Of a stretch of 64,000 nt of DNA, positions 33,803 to 42,389 are shown one piece after another. Position numbers and translations under genes: made by a program. This stretch comes from Sporosarcina sp. GTDB lineage: Bacteria > Bacillota > Bacilli > Bacillales_A > Planococcaceae. The notes below the pieces were generated by a model that ran no database searches, was not told the origin of the DNA, and saw nothing but the letters and a program-made list of their open reading frames with translations. The stretch lies in contig NZ_JARICI010000009.1 of the NCBI RefSeq assembly GCF_029257255.1, forward strand, positions 62,001 through 126,000. Reading direction: 5' to 3'. Positions within the stretch are counted from its first letter, which is position 1, and each line of letters opens with the position of its first letter.

Positions 33803-34085
33803 TCAAAAGCGAAAGCGGCTTGATAGGAGCGACAGGCATAAGACGGACTGGACCTGAGGCGCTTTTTGCCTCATGTCCAGGCTGGCTTATGACCCGAGCT
33901 CCTAGCCGCTGTAGCTGGATGACATAAAAGTGAAAGGTGGCGCTTAGAGGCGGCAGGCGCCCGGTAGCTGCGACAGGCATTGGAGGAATTACCGGAATGA
34001 CGCTCTTTGTCTTTTTGGTAATTTTGAAACGTCCCGAGCAACTGGCGCCTGCAACTGCAATAGGCAAAAGCGAAAGGTGCTCGGT
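33803..34085. repeat. Composite palindromic repeat cluster
   Basis: Three units begin AAAAGCGAAAG or AAAAGTGAAAG (33804, 33925 and 34065). The first forms a large hairpin: AGCGGCT-x-TAGGAGC at 33814 pairs with GCTCCTA-GCCGCT ending at 33910, and the inner part TGAGGC/GCCTCA closes it. A piece of the second (CTGGATGACATAAAAGTGA) returns diverged at 46142. It marks the left border of the catabolic island. Confidence 0.7.
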
Positions 34086-34109
34086 TAATTTTTGGGGGAA
34101 TTTAAAATC

Positions 34110-34126
34110 TAAAATCTTGATTTAAA
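34110..34126. promoter_or_regulatory. Candidate GntR operator 1 (gntR promoter)
   Basis: TAAAATC-TT-GATTTAAA lies about 55 bases before the gntR start codon, where a -35 (TTGATT) would be. The same AAAATC/GATT half-sites recur at 39713 and 45973, which points to autoregulation. Confidence 0.55.
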
Positions 34127-34181
34127 AATCTAAACATAGTATTCTTAATATAGGGAAATATAAAAAAGGAGAGGTTTATTA

Positions 34182-34865
34182 TTGATTAAGAATAGCTTAA
34201 GATCAGACTCATTAGTAGATATTGCCTATCATCAAATTAAACAAGACTTTTCTGTTAGGGTTGTCAATCCTGGAGAGAAGATTATTATTAAAGATATGGT
34301 TGATCGGTACGGCATCAGTGAAACACCTATAAAACAAGCTTTAAATCGATTAATTGCGGAGGGGCTAGTTGAATATATCCCTAGACGTGGTATGCGCTTC
34401 AAGGATGCAAATTGGGAAGATATTGAAGAAATGCTTGATGTACGACTAATGTTGGAAACCTTCTTTGCGGCCAGAGTAATTGATGCGGTAAGCATTGACA
34501 ATAAAATTATTGAAGATATGAGAGAAAACATTAAACAACAATACGAAGCAATTGAAAAGATTGAAACCCTTGACGATTTTTTCGAAGTATATAAAATTGA
34601 TCATGATTTTCACTTAACGTATATGAAGGGTATGGGAAATAAAAAAATTCTACAGATTTACGAAAGTATTGGGAGCCATTCATTTTCATCTTTTTTGTAT
34701 GGTAAAAAGCCTAAAGAAAAGTTAATTAGTGGTGTAAAAGAACATGAAGACATTTGTAATGCTTTGGAGAAAAGGGATTACGCAGATTTAGCCACAGCCA
34801 TTAAGGTGCATATTGATAATGCAAAAGAATATATTAGTTTTATGATAAAAATAAAGAGTATATAA
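34182..34865 (+). CDS. GntR-family regulator, FCD subgroup
   Basis: A 227-residue regulator. The N-terminal winged helix includes VDRYGISETPIKQALNRLIAEGLVEYIPRRG. The all-helical FCD effector domain (about residues 85-220) has the Asp/His metal-site pattern DVRLMLETF, DHDFHLTYM and, later, KEHEDICNALE. FCD regulators usually bind carboxylic acids. The start is TTG, with AGGAGAGG upstream. It converges on the catabolic cluster and carries the same operator motif as the cluster promoter, so it is the likely local repressor. Confidence 0.88.
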   Translation: MIKNSLRSDSLVDIAYHQIKQDFSVRVVNPGEKIIIKDMVDRYGISETPIKQALNRLIAEGLVEYIPRRGMRFKDANWEDIEEMLDVRLMLETFFAARVIDAVSIDNKIIEDMRENIKQQYEAIEKIETLDDFFEVYKIDHDFHLTYMKGMGNKKILQIYESIGSHSFSSFLYGKKPKEKLISGVKEHEDICNALEKRDYADLATAIKVHIDNAKEYISFMIKIKSI

Positions 34866-35390
34866 TTCACTAGCACCGAATTAAAATTAAATCTCCGTCA
34901 ATGTTTTCAGGATGTTCCCCAAAAAATAGTTTTTGAGTCCAGCGCTTCTGCGACGCAAGTGTATATAATTATTTCTATCCATTTAGTCAATACAAGACTC
35001 GGCTAGTGTCCCATACTTCATAAATTCAACAGTCAAAGGCAAAGGGAGCGCTTCAGCTCTCTTTTTCTTTTTCTTTTTTTCTATATTTAATCTATATTAA
35101 ATTCATTTTACTCAGTGGGATGAATTTAATAATTCTGAGCCCATGTCTCCCAAGGGGTTGAAGGCATCGTAAAAGAAGTAACTCCCCAAGTCTTTAATAA
35201 TGGTAATCGAAACATTCCAAAAATACTGGAGGAGTACTCCTTATAATCATTATACGACAAGAGAGCCTTTTTGCTCCAAGAATTATTTTGAACATCATCT
35301 GATTCATTTCGATACTCACAGCAAATATTTAAGAGTAGGAAGAGATTGTTTTTTCTTTGGATTTTTCAATAAAATCTTTAATTAAATAAT
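34866..35390. other. Intergenic, AT-rich, no intact gene
   Basis: About 525 bases between gntR and the palindrome. A weak terminator (GGGAGC/GCTCTC followed by TTTTTC) is near 35041-35063. Around 35155-35250 the plus strand looks coding-like for a short run and then stops, with no start or ribosome site, perhaps a remnant. Nothing else is recognised. Confidence 0.4.
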
Positions 35391-35495
35391 AAAATCTTCA
35401 ACAATAACGTTCTTCCTACACTTCGATCTATTATCATTAAAAATAGATCGGATGTGAAAACGTAGGAATTTAGAGCCGTTATTATTGAGGATTTT
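35391..35495. repeat. 105-bp imperfect palindrome
   Basis: AAAATCTTCAACAATAACG at the left pairs with CGTTATTATTGAGGATTTT at the right. Inner blocks TCCTAC/GTAGGA and CGATCTAT/ATAGATCG also pair. It lies between the converging gntR and the last gene of the cluster. It may be a bidirectional end or a small non-autonomous mobile-type element. Confidence 0.6.
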
Positions 35496-35564
35496 AACAA
35501 CAGAATGAAAAAATCAACCACGTAGTATATATAATCAGTTAGATCCATGTGGACTTGTAGATTA

Positions 35565-36515
35565 TTAATTAATTTTATAAGGGCAATTTTGGTCATCTAA
35601 AATACTAATGACATTTTGAGCTGCCAACATACCCATATTTAAAACTGCGTCCATTGTGTAACCACCTATATGAGGAGTAATCAAACAATTTTGAAGTGTT
35701 AATAATGGACTGTCGAAAGATGGTTCTTGCAACGTTGCATCAAGAGCGGCAGAAGCGACTTTACCTTCCTTGAGCGCATGATATAGAGCATCTTCATCAA
35801 TTATTCCACCACGTGCAGTATTTACTATAACAGCAGAACATTTCATCATTTTTAATTGCTTTTCACCAATCAGATTGCTTGTTTCTGCTGTAAGCGGACA
35901 ATGAATTGATACAAAATCAGATTCTGTAAGAAGTTCTTCCAATTCACAATATGTAACGCCATATTCAATAATAAGTTCTTCATTTGGATATTTATCATAG
36001 CATAAAATACGCATATTAAATCCGCTAAGTCGCTTAATAACCCCTTTTCCTATTCTTCCTGTACCAATAATGCCACAGGTTTTTCCCCATAATTCAAAAC
36101 CGAGGGTTCTGCCTTCCTGTTGACTTTTAATCCGTTGATCCATCTGGGGTATATAACGAGCACAAGACAACATCGAACCTATCGCCAAGTCGGCAACCGA
36201 GTTTTCATTTGCCCCTGGAGTGACAGTAACTGCTATTCCTTTTTTGGTTGCCACTTCAATGTCTACTTTATCGTAGCCTACTCCATATCTGGAAATCACC
36301 TTTAACTTTTTACCTGCATCTATAACCTCTGCATTAAAATCATCCAAACCCGCTATAACTGCATCGGCATTTTCAATGTACTTAATCAATTCATTCGAAG
36401 TCAAAGGACTATCAGTTGTTATCTTTTTAACATTGCACTTATTATTCTCTAGCAGTTTAATAGGTGCATCATTTCCTTTACCAAAGGATCGAGCTGTAAC
36501 AATTACCTCATACAT
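35565..36515 (-). CDS. D-isomer-specific 2-hydroxyacid dehydrogenase 1
   Basis: A 316-residue NAD-dependent enzyme of the phosphoglycerate-dehydrogenase/hydroxyacid class. The Rossmann motif is GIIGTGRIGKGV (about residues 147-158). Catalytic Arg is in NTARGGIIDEDAL, Glu in the following LQEPSFDSP region, and His in TPHIGGYT. It would interconvert a 2-hydroxyacid and a 2-oxoacid. It is the last gene of the leftward catabolic cluster, 124 bases after the FGGY kinase. The start follows GGAGGGGG. Confidence 0.9.
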   Translation of the reverse strand: MYEVIVTARSFGKGNDAPIKLLENNKCNVKKITTDSPLTSNELIKYIENADAVIAGLDDFNAEVIDAGKKLKVISRYGVGYDKVDIEVATKKGIAVTVTPGANENSVADLAIGSMLSCARYIPQMDQRIKSQQEGRTLGFELWGKTCGIIGTGRIGKGVIKRLSGFNMRILCYDKYPNEELIIEYGVTYCELEELLTESDFVSIHCPLTAETSNLIGEKQLKMMKCSAVIVNTARGGIIDEDALYHALKEGKVASAALDATLQEPSFDSPLLTLQNCLITPHIGGYTMDAVLNMGMLAAQNVISILDDQNCPYKIN

Positions 36516-36639
36516 TAATCCCCCTCCTTTCTATAATCCCATCCATGACTATATAAAACCATCCGCTAATATAGGGTAGTAATATCAATTTCAGTTGTTC
36601 ATACCATTTAATAGACAAATATTTTGTTACTGTTTACGT

Positions 36640-38055
36640 TTAAGATGTCCTGTCATACCAATGGAGATAACGATTATATCTATTACTATAATGATCATAC
36701 ATATTGGGATTTGGATAAATAACTTTCCCAACCTCCGCAGTATATTCATTTGGATTAAAGGTCCTGTCCAAATAGGCCCTAGCTAGTATAGCACCACCTA
36801 ATACAGATGCCTGTTCACTGTCTGAGCAGTACAACCTTTCACCTAAGATGTCACTCATCATTTGCAGCCATTTCGTGGATTTATTTATCCCACCCGATAC
36901 CATAATCTTCTCGGGTATTCCCATTTCACTCGTAATATGATCAAAACATTGTCTAATATTCATAACAATACCCTCTAAAACGCCAAAATACATATCTACT
37001 GCTGTATGGTTTGAACGCAATTCGTGAAAACCGCTCAATCTATCGTCTTTCCATCCAGGACACCTTTCTCCAAACATAAAGGGTAGAAAAACAGGTATCT
37101 CCTTCATATCAACCTTTTGATTTTCAAGTTCCTGGTATGATGTCGATTTCGGAAAAAATGTTTGCTTACCCCAGTCTAAACAGTTGCATGCTCCTGAAGT
37201 AGCAGCTCCCGCGAGCCAAGATGTAGGCGATAGATAGCACCATGTCCCCATCTCTTTAGATACAATGGGTTTTGAAGATGATAATCGCAGTGCCGCGCTT
37301 GTACCAACAGAAAGGCTCATAATGCCTTCCTTTAAAGCACCGGCACCTACTTGATTCAAAGCACCATCTGGATGAGTAGGTATTACTGGTATTCCTGGAC
37401 TTATACCTAGTGAATTTGCTGCCTCAAGAGAAAGAGGACGTGCATCCTGATAGGTGCACAATTCCCCGAGTTGACTTGTCTTGAGATCAACCATCTCTAA
37501 AGCTTTCTCATCATAATCAAGTGTATGAATATTAAACATTCCTGACCCAGAGGCCATACTATTAGTAACCATTCTTTCTCCGGTCATTCTGTAAAATAAA
37601 TAGCTGCCTTCACCTGCGATATATTTATCCTTTAAATCCAATCCTTGATTTCTAAAGTGTAGTAACTTATAAGCCGGGTAGAGAGCATGAACCATACACC
37701 CTGTTCTTTCATACATTTTTTTAACTTGGTAAGGATCCTTTCTTAACTCCGCCACCTCGTTTGAAGCACCAGTATGTCCCCACAAGTACGTTCGGGTAAG
37801 TGGATTCATATTACTATCACACACCACTACGCTATGCCACGTACTGCAAAGTGCTACAGCGTCTATATCCTTTTGTGCTGCTATTTTCCTTCCAACCTCC
37901 ATAACAGCACTGTATATTCCTTCCGTATCATGTGTAATACCATCGTTAATACTTTTTGGAAAAGGTTTACTTATAATATCTACAATTCCTTTACTATCAT
38001 CATAGAGTAGAGCTTTTGCTGACGTAGTACTAGCTTCAAGAACGAGGATCAACAA
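36640..38055 (-). CDS. FGGY-family carbohydrate kinase (gluconokinase-like)
   Basis: A 471-residue sugar/sugar-acid kinase. It opens with the phosphate-binding strand ILVLEASTTSAKALLYD. The second FGGY segment includes IMSLSVGTSAALRLSS, and the end motif is KIMVSGGINKSTKWLQMMSDILG. Closest in style to gluconokinase or xylulokinase. In this locus it could phosphorylate a C6 acid so that the downstream aldolase can cleave it. There is no PfkB-type KdgK here, so this kinase may fill that place. The start follows GGGGTGAGG. Confidence 0.88.
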   Translation of the reverse strand: MLILVLEASTTSAKALLYDDSKGIVDIISKPFPKSINDGITHDTEGIYSAVMEVGRKIAAQKDIDAVALCSTWHSVVVCDSNMNPLTRTYLWGHTGASNEVAELRKDPYQVKKMYERTGCMVHALYPAYKLLHFRNQGLDLKDKYIAGEGSYLFYRMTGERMVTNSMASGSGMFNIHTLDYDEKALEMVDLKTSQLGELCTYQDARPLSLEAANSLGISPGIPVIPTHPDGALNQVGAGALKEGIMSLSVGTSAALRLSSSKPIVSKEMGTWCYLSPTSWLAGAATSGACNCLDWGKQTFFPKSTSYQELENQKVDMKEIPVFLPFMFGERCPGWKDDRLSGFHELRSNHTAVDMYFGVLEGIVMNIRQCFDHITSEMGIPEKIMVSGGINKSTKWLQMMSDILGERLYCSDSEQASVLGGAILARAYLDRTFNPNEYTAEVGKVIYPNPNMYDHYSNRYNRYLHWYDRTS

Positions 38056-38103
38056 TTACCTCACCCCTTTTACTGTATTTTCATCCTAATGAAGATTAAA
38101 TTT

Positions 38104-38862
38104 TCACATTGCCAGATAACCACCATCAACAGGAATAATGGCACCATTTAAGTAATTTGAAGCATCAGATGAAAGGAAAATTGTTACTCCTTTCATATCA
38201 TCAGAAGTACCCCATCTACCGGCCGGTATTCTTTTTGTAATACCCTCATTTCTTTCACTATCATTAATAATATTCACGTTCATTACTGTATCCATATATC
38301 CCGGGGCCACGGCATTGACATTTACACCCCGCCCTGCCCATTCATTTGATAACGCTTTTGTCATTTGCATAACTGCACCTTTACTTGCTGCATATGCAGG
38401 AACTGTATATCCGCCAAAGTAACTTAACATCGAGGCAATATTAATAATTTTCCCTTTACCTTGTTTTAACATAAGTTTTCCCGCAAGTTGGTTAATTTCA
38501 AAGACAATGTTAAGGTTTACATGCATTACGGCATTCCAATCCTCTATTGGAAATTCCTCACTTTTATGTCTTCGTTGAATACCAGCTGCGGGAATTAGAA
38601 TATCTAAAGTTCCGTCTAAAATTTCAATTGCATTGTCAAAAGCAGACTGCAATTCCTTCCTGTCACCTAAATTAGCTACTATTCCATGTACTTTAAATCC
38701 TTTTTCTCGTAATTCTTCTACTACCTTGGGAGTATTTGGTGAAAGATCTAAAATAACAACCTCAGCACCTGCTTCCATTAACCCCTCCGCCATACCCAAA
38801 CCAAGCCCAGAGGCCGCACCCGTTACAATAGCTTTCTTGTCAGTAAGATCGAATAATTTCAT
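38104..38862 (-). CDS. kduD: Short-chain dehydrogenase, KduD-like
   Basis: A 252-residue classical SDR. It has the NAD-binding TGAASGLGLGM, NIASMLSYFGGYTVPAYAASKGA (catalytic Ser, Tyr, Lys), and KduD-like signatures AAGIQRRHKSEEFP, NVNAVAPGYMDT and RIPAGRWG. KduD reduces 5-keto-4-deoxyuronate-derived 2,5-diketo-3-deoxygluconate to KDG. The neighbouring KduI/IolB-like isomerase makes that role plausible. AAAGAGGTG precedes the ATG. The symbol is by similarity; the real substrate may differ. Confidence 0.82.
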   Translation of the reverse strand: MKLFDLTDKKAIVTGAASGLGLGMAEGLMEAGAEVVILDLSPNTPKVVEELREKGFKVHGIVANLGDRKELQSAFDNAIEILDGTLDILIPAAGIQRRHKSEEFPIEDWNAVMHVNLNIVFEINQLAGKLMLKQGKGKIINIASMLSYFGGYTVPAYAASKGAVMQMTKALSNEWAGRGVNVNAVAPGYMDTVMNVNIINDSERNEGITKRIPAGRWGTSDDMKGVTIFLSSDASNYLNGAIIPVDGGYLAM

Positions 38863-38891
38863 ATCTACACCTCTTTATCTAATTAGTTTAT

Positions 38892-39689
38892 TTACATGTC
38901 TTCAAATGTAGGATCGAAAACAGCCAGATCATACCTTCTGCTTGAATGCGAGAATGCTGCCAATACCCAAAAGTAAGTATTTCTAGTTCCTGGACTCGCT
39001 ACAGTAGGGTGGTATCCTCGTGGTACTAGCACCATGTCACCACTAGTAACATGATGTGCAACCAAATTATCAGTTTCTTGAGTTTTCAAGTAACTAATAT
39101 GCAATCCAAACTTTGGTTCATCCATATCAAAATAGCAATAAACCTCTTCTAAATCATTTTCATGCTGGTGGGGTGGCCAACTGGTCCATGTTCCATCGCC
39201 TCCCCAAGTTAATCCACATATTAATTTAGAGGCAGGGACCTCAGGATTTAGAGTAAAATGAACTTCTCGTTGCCCTGATCCGGCCCCGTGTATTTGGTGA
39301 ATTTCACCTAAAGGTAAATCTTTATTGTATGCACGGTAGAACTCTTTTCCATGCCCCTCACATAATGCTCCACCTATATAAAAGATTGTGTCTTCAATTG
39401 CGGTAACATTAACAGAACTATTACCCGGTATATAAAAGCTATCGTAAACTGACATTTTTTGATCTATACATTCGGATTTTATATTCGCTGTACCTTTCAA
39501 GAGAACACCATTCATTTCCAAATCTAAAGAGTTTATCATATAGCTGTTTCCAGCTGATAGATTTAATCGGAATATGTGCACAGCGGAACAATCTTCTCTA
39601 CCTGGATCAACAACTTTATGAAACCCTTCTTCCTCGGTAGATTTAAGATGCCAATTTTTCATTGTTTGCTGTGTGGATGTACTAGTCAT
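38892..39689 (-). CDS. KduI/IolB-family cupin isomerase
   Basis: A 265-residue bicupin. The metal site WPPHQHENDLEEVYCYF (His, His, Glu) and the later VPRGYHPTVASPG (His) match the 5-deoxyglucuronate isomerase IolB and its relative KduI. These isomerases open or rearrange a deoxyuronate ring. I chose the ATG at 39689 with GGAGG upstream; the longer frame would run over the palindromic operator at 39713. IolB suggests an inositol-like substrate and KduI an uronate; sequence alone leaves this open. Confidence 0.82.
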   Translation of the reverse strand: MTSTSTQQTMKNWHLKSTEEEGFHKVVDPGREDCSAVHIFRLNLSAGNSYMINSLDLEMNGVLLKGTANIKSECIDQKMSVYDSFYIPGNSSVNVTAIEDTIFYIGGALCEGHGKEFYRAYNKDLPLGEIHQIHGAGSGQREVHFTLNPEVPASKLICGLTWGGDGTWTSWPPHQHENDLEEVYCYFDMDEPKFGLHISYLKTQETDNLVAHHVTSGDMVLVPRGYHPTVASPGTRNTYFWVLAAFSHSSRRYDLAVFDPTFEDM

Positions 39690-39712
39690 TATTGAAACCT
39701 CCAATATATTGA

Positions 39713-39733
39713 ATTTAAAATCTGATTTTAAAT
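39713..39733. promoter_or_regulatory. Candidate GntR operator 2 (inside the cluster)
   Basis: Arms ATTTAAAATC (39713-39722) and GATTTTAAAT (39724-39733) are perfectly complementary around a central T. This is the most symmetric of three related sites. It sits between the HIT gene and the IolB-like gene and may mark an internal promoter. Confidence 0.6.
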
Positions 39734-40180
39734 TTCTTGCTTTACGCATTTTCTTATATGATGATTTAATGTAGCAATCCATTGAGTCTTATCTTCATCA
39801 GTTAAATATACTTTTTCAAGTGCGTCACTAAACGGATTTCCCCATGAGACACCATCCACTTTTTTAGGTACCAAGTGTACGTGGAAATGCGGAGCCAGAT
39901 CGCCATAGGTGGCATAATTGATTTTATCCGCACCATAAAGTTCGTGTATTGCTTTTGCTACATTAGATACGTCTTCGAAAAAGTTATTTCTTTCTTGAGC
40001 ACTAAACTCAAATAGTTCTGTTTTATGTCCATTAGAAGCGACTATACATCTACCAGGATTTTTTTGATCATGAAATAGGTAAACCGTAGATGAATCCAAG
40101 ACGCATATCTCAGTCATAAGTGTTGATAAAGGCTCACTTTTTGTACAGTAAAAACACTGCGAATCATAATCTTTACCCAT
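39728..40180 (-). CDS. HIT-family hydrolase
   Basis: A 150-residue histidine-triad protein with the active site HFHVHLVPK (about residues 105-113) and an N-terminal zinc-type pair, CFYC. HIT proteins hydrolyse or transfer nucleotides from nucleoside phosphates. Its presence in a sugar-acid cluster is unusual and suggests a nucleotidylated intermediate or a repair role; this is a guess. The start ATG at 40180 follows AGGAGGAG. Confidence 0.85.
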   Translation of the reverse strand: MGKDYDSQCFYCTKSEPLSTLMTEICVLDSSTVYLFHDQKNPGRCIVASNGHKTELFEFSAQERNNFFEDVSNVAKAIHELYGADKINYATYGDLAPHFHVHLVPKKVDGVSWGNPFSDALEKVYLTDEDKTQWIATLNHHIRKCVKQEI

Positions 40181-40251
40181 AGTAAACTCTCCTCCTGAAT
40201 AGTTTTTAAGTAAGTGAGCCCCTTGAAGAGGCCCATCCTACTAAACGCTAG

Positions 40252-41259
40252 TTATTTAACAGAGACATTTGAATGTAATGGTCGGACATTTTGAAGGGCT
40301 CCCTGATTAACAAGGTTGGGATGTTTACCATATTCCAAGTAATCAATAATGTTTTTAGCCGCCAAACGAACCATTTCTGTTCTTGTTTCAATTGTTGCAG
40401 TTGCCATGTGTGCGCCAAGTACTACATTATCCATTGCCTTAAATGCATCAGGAATATTTGGCTCATTTTCAAATACATCAAGGCCCGCTCCAGCAATCAC
40501 ACCATTTTGCAATGCCTTAATTAAAGCTTGTTCATTCACCACAGGACCCCTGCCAATATTTATTAAGAAGGCAGATTGTTTCATCATTTCAAATTGCGGC
40601 GTATCGAACATATGATATGTCGATGATGTAAGTGGTGTATTAATCATTACAATGTCCGATTCTTTTAAGAGCTGCTCAAGCGTTGGTACATAAGTAGCGT
40701 TATATTCTTTCTCAACCTTTTCTGACAGTCGATTTCTATTATGATATGTTACATCCATCATAAAGCCACTTGTTCTTCTAGCCAGTGCTTTACCGATATT
40801 ACCCATTCCTACAATCCCTAATCTTTTCCCATTTAGCCCCCTGCCAACATTTGCAATTGGTCCCCATGGAAGATTTGGATCCAGGCGCAACTTTCTATCA
40901 GTTTCAGCTACTCTTCTCATTACGGAAAGCATGAGTGCCATCCCAAATTCAGCGGTAGATTCGGTAACAATATCCGGTAGATTACAAACAAGAATTCCTT
41001 TTTCATTCATAGTTTCTATATCTACATTATCGTACCCTACGCCATACGTACTCATGATCTTAATATTATCCATACGTTCGATTGCTTCCTTGTCTGGTTT
41101 AAAACCACAAGAAATTAATGCATCATATTCAGGAAGTATTTTCAGTATTTCTTCTCTAGGAACTTTCTCAGATGGATAATATACATCATACCTCTCAAAT
41201 AACTCTGTTAACCCCTCCTTAAAAACAGGAAACGGTACCATAATCTTTTTTTTCGCCAT
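40252..41259 (-). CDS. D-isomer-specific 2-hydroxyacid dehydrogenase 2
   Basis: A 335-residue NAD(P)-dependent enzyme near glyoxylate/hydroxypyruvate reductases. The Rossmann motif is GIVGMGNIGKAL (about 150-161). Catalytic residues are in NIGRGPVVNEQAL (Arg), LDVFENEP (Glu) and LGAHMATAT (His). I chose the ATG at 41259, with AAGGAGG upstream. It is a distinct paralogue of the enzyme at 35565, so the pathway may need two different redox steps on 2-oxo or 2-hydroxy acids. Confidence 0.9.
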   Translation of the reverse strand: MAKKKIMVPFPVFKEGLTELFERYDVYYPSEKVPREEILKILPEYDALISCGFKPDKEAIERMDNIKIMSTYGVGYDNVDIETMNEKGILVCNLPDIVTESTAEFGMALMLSVMRRVAETDRKLRLDPNLPWGPIANVGRGLNGKRLGIVGMGNIGKALARRTSGFMMDVTYHNRNRLSEKVEKEYNATYVPTLEQLLKESDIVMINTPLTSSTYHMFDTPQFEMMKQSAFLINIGRGPVVNEQALIKALQNGVIAGAGLDVFENEPNIPDAFKAMDNVVLGAHMATATIETRTEMVRLAAKNIIDYLEYGKHPNLVNQGALQNVRPLHSNVSVK

Positions 41260-41293
41260 AAAGTTTTTCCTCCTTGATGTGACTAGTTTTCTA

Positions 41294-42352
41294 TTATTTG
41301 TTCCAACCAATTAATGATTTAATATCATCGCGATGATCCCACGAAGACGGATTATGATCATTTCTTTCTTCAATATGAATAGCAAAGCCAGCTAGATAAT
41401 CCTTTAAATAAATCACGAACATTTTATCGCCATGATATTTAATGTGTTCCGTATTAAACTCAACACCAGCGTTACCTAAATAGAAAATACTTCTCTTTAA
41501 ATTATCCGTATGATAACCAATATGACCATGCGGTCCCCTAACCTTAAAAGGTTGCTTTGTAATTTCAACATCTTTTCCTACATATGTTGAGCTCTCGGTA
41601 TCCCCTAGTGTTAAATCAAACATATCCGCTAATTTAAAGATGTTTTTGTATCCTTCTTCTTCTGTATCACAGTTGATGCCAAAATGTGCAAAATCAAAAT
41701 TCAGCATCTTGAAAATGGAATCGCGTGTGAGCTTTCTAATCTCATCAAATTTCCCGGAACTAATTAATTCAGTATTTACCATCCAACTACCGCCACAAGC
41801 AATTACATTGGGATCATTGACATACTCACTAATATTGTCCAGACCTATGCCACCTGTCGGCATGAAACGTACATCTTTATAAACGGAACATAAAGCCTTT
41901 ATTGTCTGAATTCCTCCAGACGATTTCGCTGGAAAGAACTTCAAATTTGTAAGCCCGTATGAAACTGCCTTTTGAACATCTGATGCTGTTGCACAACCAG
42001 GTATCACAAGGATGTTATGTTGTATGCAGTAATCTACAACTTCATCAATCAACGCGGGACAAACAATAAACTTTGCACCTGCACTCATTGCTTGCTTAAC
42101 CTGTTCAACTGAGTTTATTGTACCTGCACCTATGAGCATATCCGGATATTTCTTTGTAATTTCTTTAATTACGTCAGCTGCACAATTAGTTCTAAATGTG
42201 ATTTCAGCTAGATTTAATCCTCCATCTATAAGTGCCTTTGCAAGTGGAAGAGCATCCTTAACATCTTCAATTTTCACTACTGGTACAATACCATAATCCT
42301 CAATTTGTTTTAATACTTTTTGATTATCAATCTCTACTAATATTTTTTCCAT
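41294..42352 (-). CDS. KDPG/KHG aldolase fused to a VOC-fold domain
   Basis: A 352-residue fusion. Residues 1-210 are an Eda-type aldolase: GGLNLAEITFRT (catalytic Glu50), GAGTINS, and NLKFFPAKSSGG (Schiff-base Lys138). Residues from about 215 form a VOC domain (DFAHFGINCDTEEEGYKN, HIGYHTDNLKRSIFYL, LKDYLAGFAIHIEER). Eda cleaves 2-keto-3-deoxy-6-phosphogluconate to pyruvate and glyceraldehyde phosphate. The extra domain is not part of classical Eda (about 210 residues) and may shape substrate choice. The frame is continuous, with no sign of two genes. Confidence 0.88.
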   Translation of the reverse strand: MEKILVEIDNQKVLKQIEDYGIVPVVKIEDVKDALPLAKALIDGGLNLAEITFRTNCAADVIKEITKKYPDMLIGAGTINSVEQVKQAMSAGAKFIVCPALIDEVVDYCIQHNILVIPGCATASDVQKAVSYGLTNLKFFPAKSSGGIQTIKALCSVYKDVRFMPTGGIGLDNISEYVNDPNVIACGGSWMVNTELISSGKFDEIRKLTRDSIFKMLNFDFAHFGINCDTEEEGYKNIFKLADMFDLTLGDTESSTYVGKDVEITKQPFKVRGPHGHIGYHTDNLKRSIFYLGNAGVEFNTEHIKYHGDKMFVIYLKDYLAGFAIHIEERNDHNPSSWDHRDDIKSLIGWNK

Positions 42353-42389
42353 TTTCTACACCGCCTATATTTTTTAAAATTCTTTTTAC

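Noticed and set aside
35200-35385. 61-codon plus-strand frame
   Set aside because: No ribosome site, aromatic-rich chance composition and no similarity to a known family.
41294-42352. Two separate genes (aldolase and VOC protein) joined by assembly error
   Set aside because: The frame is open throughout, with no internal ribosome site or start at the domain border, and similar fusions are plausible.
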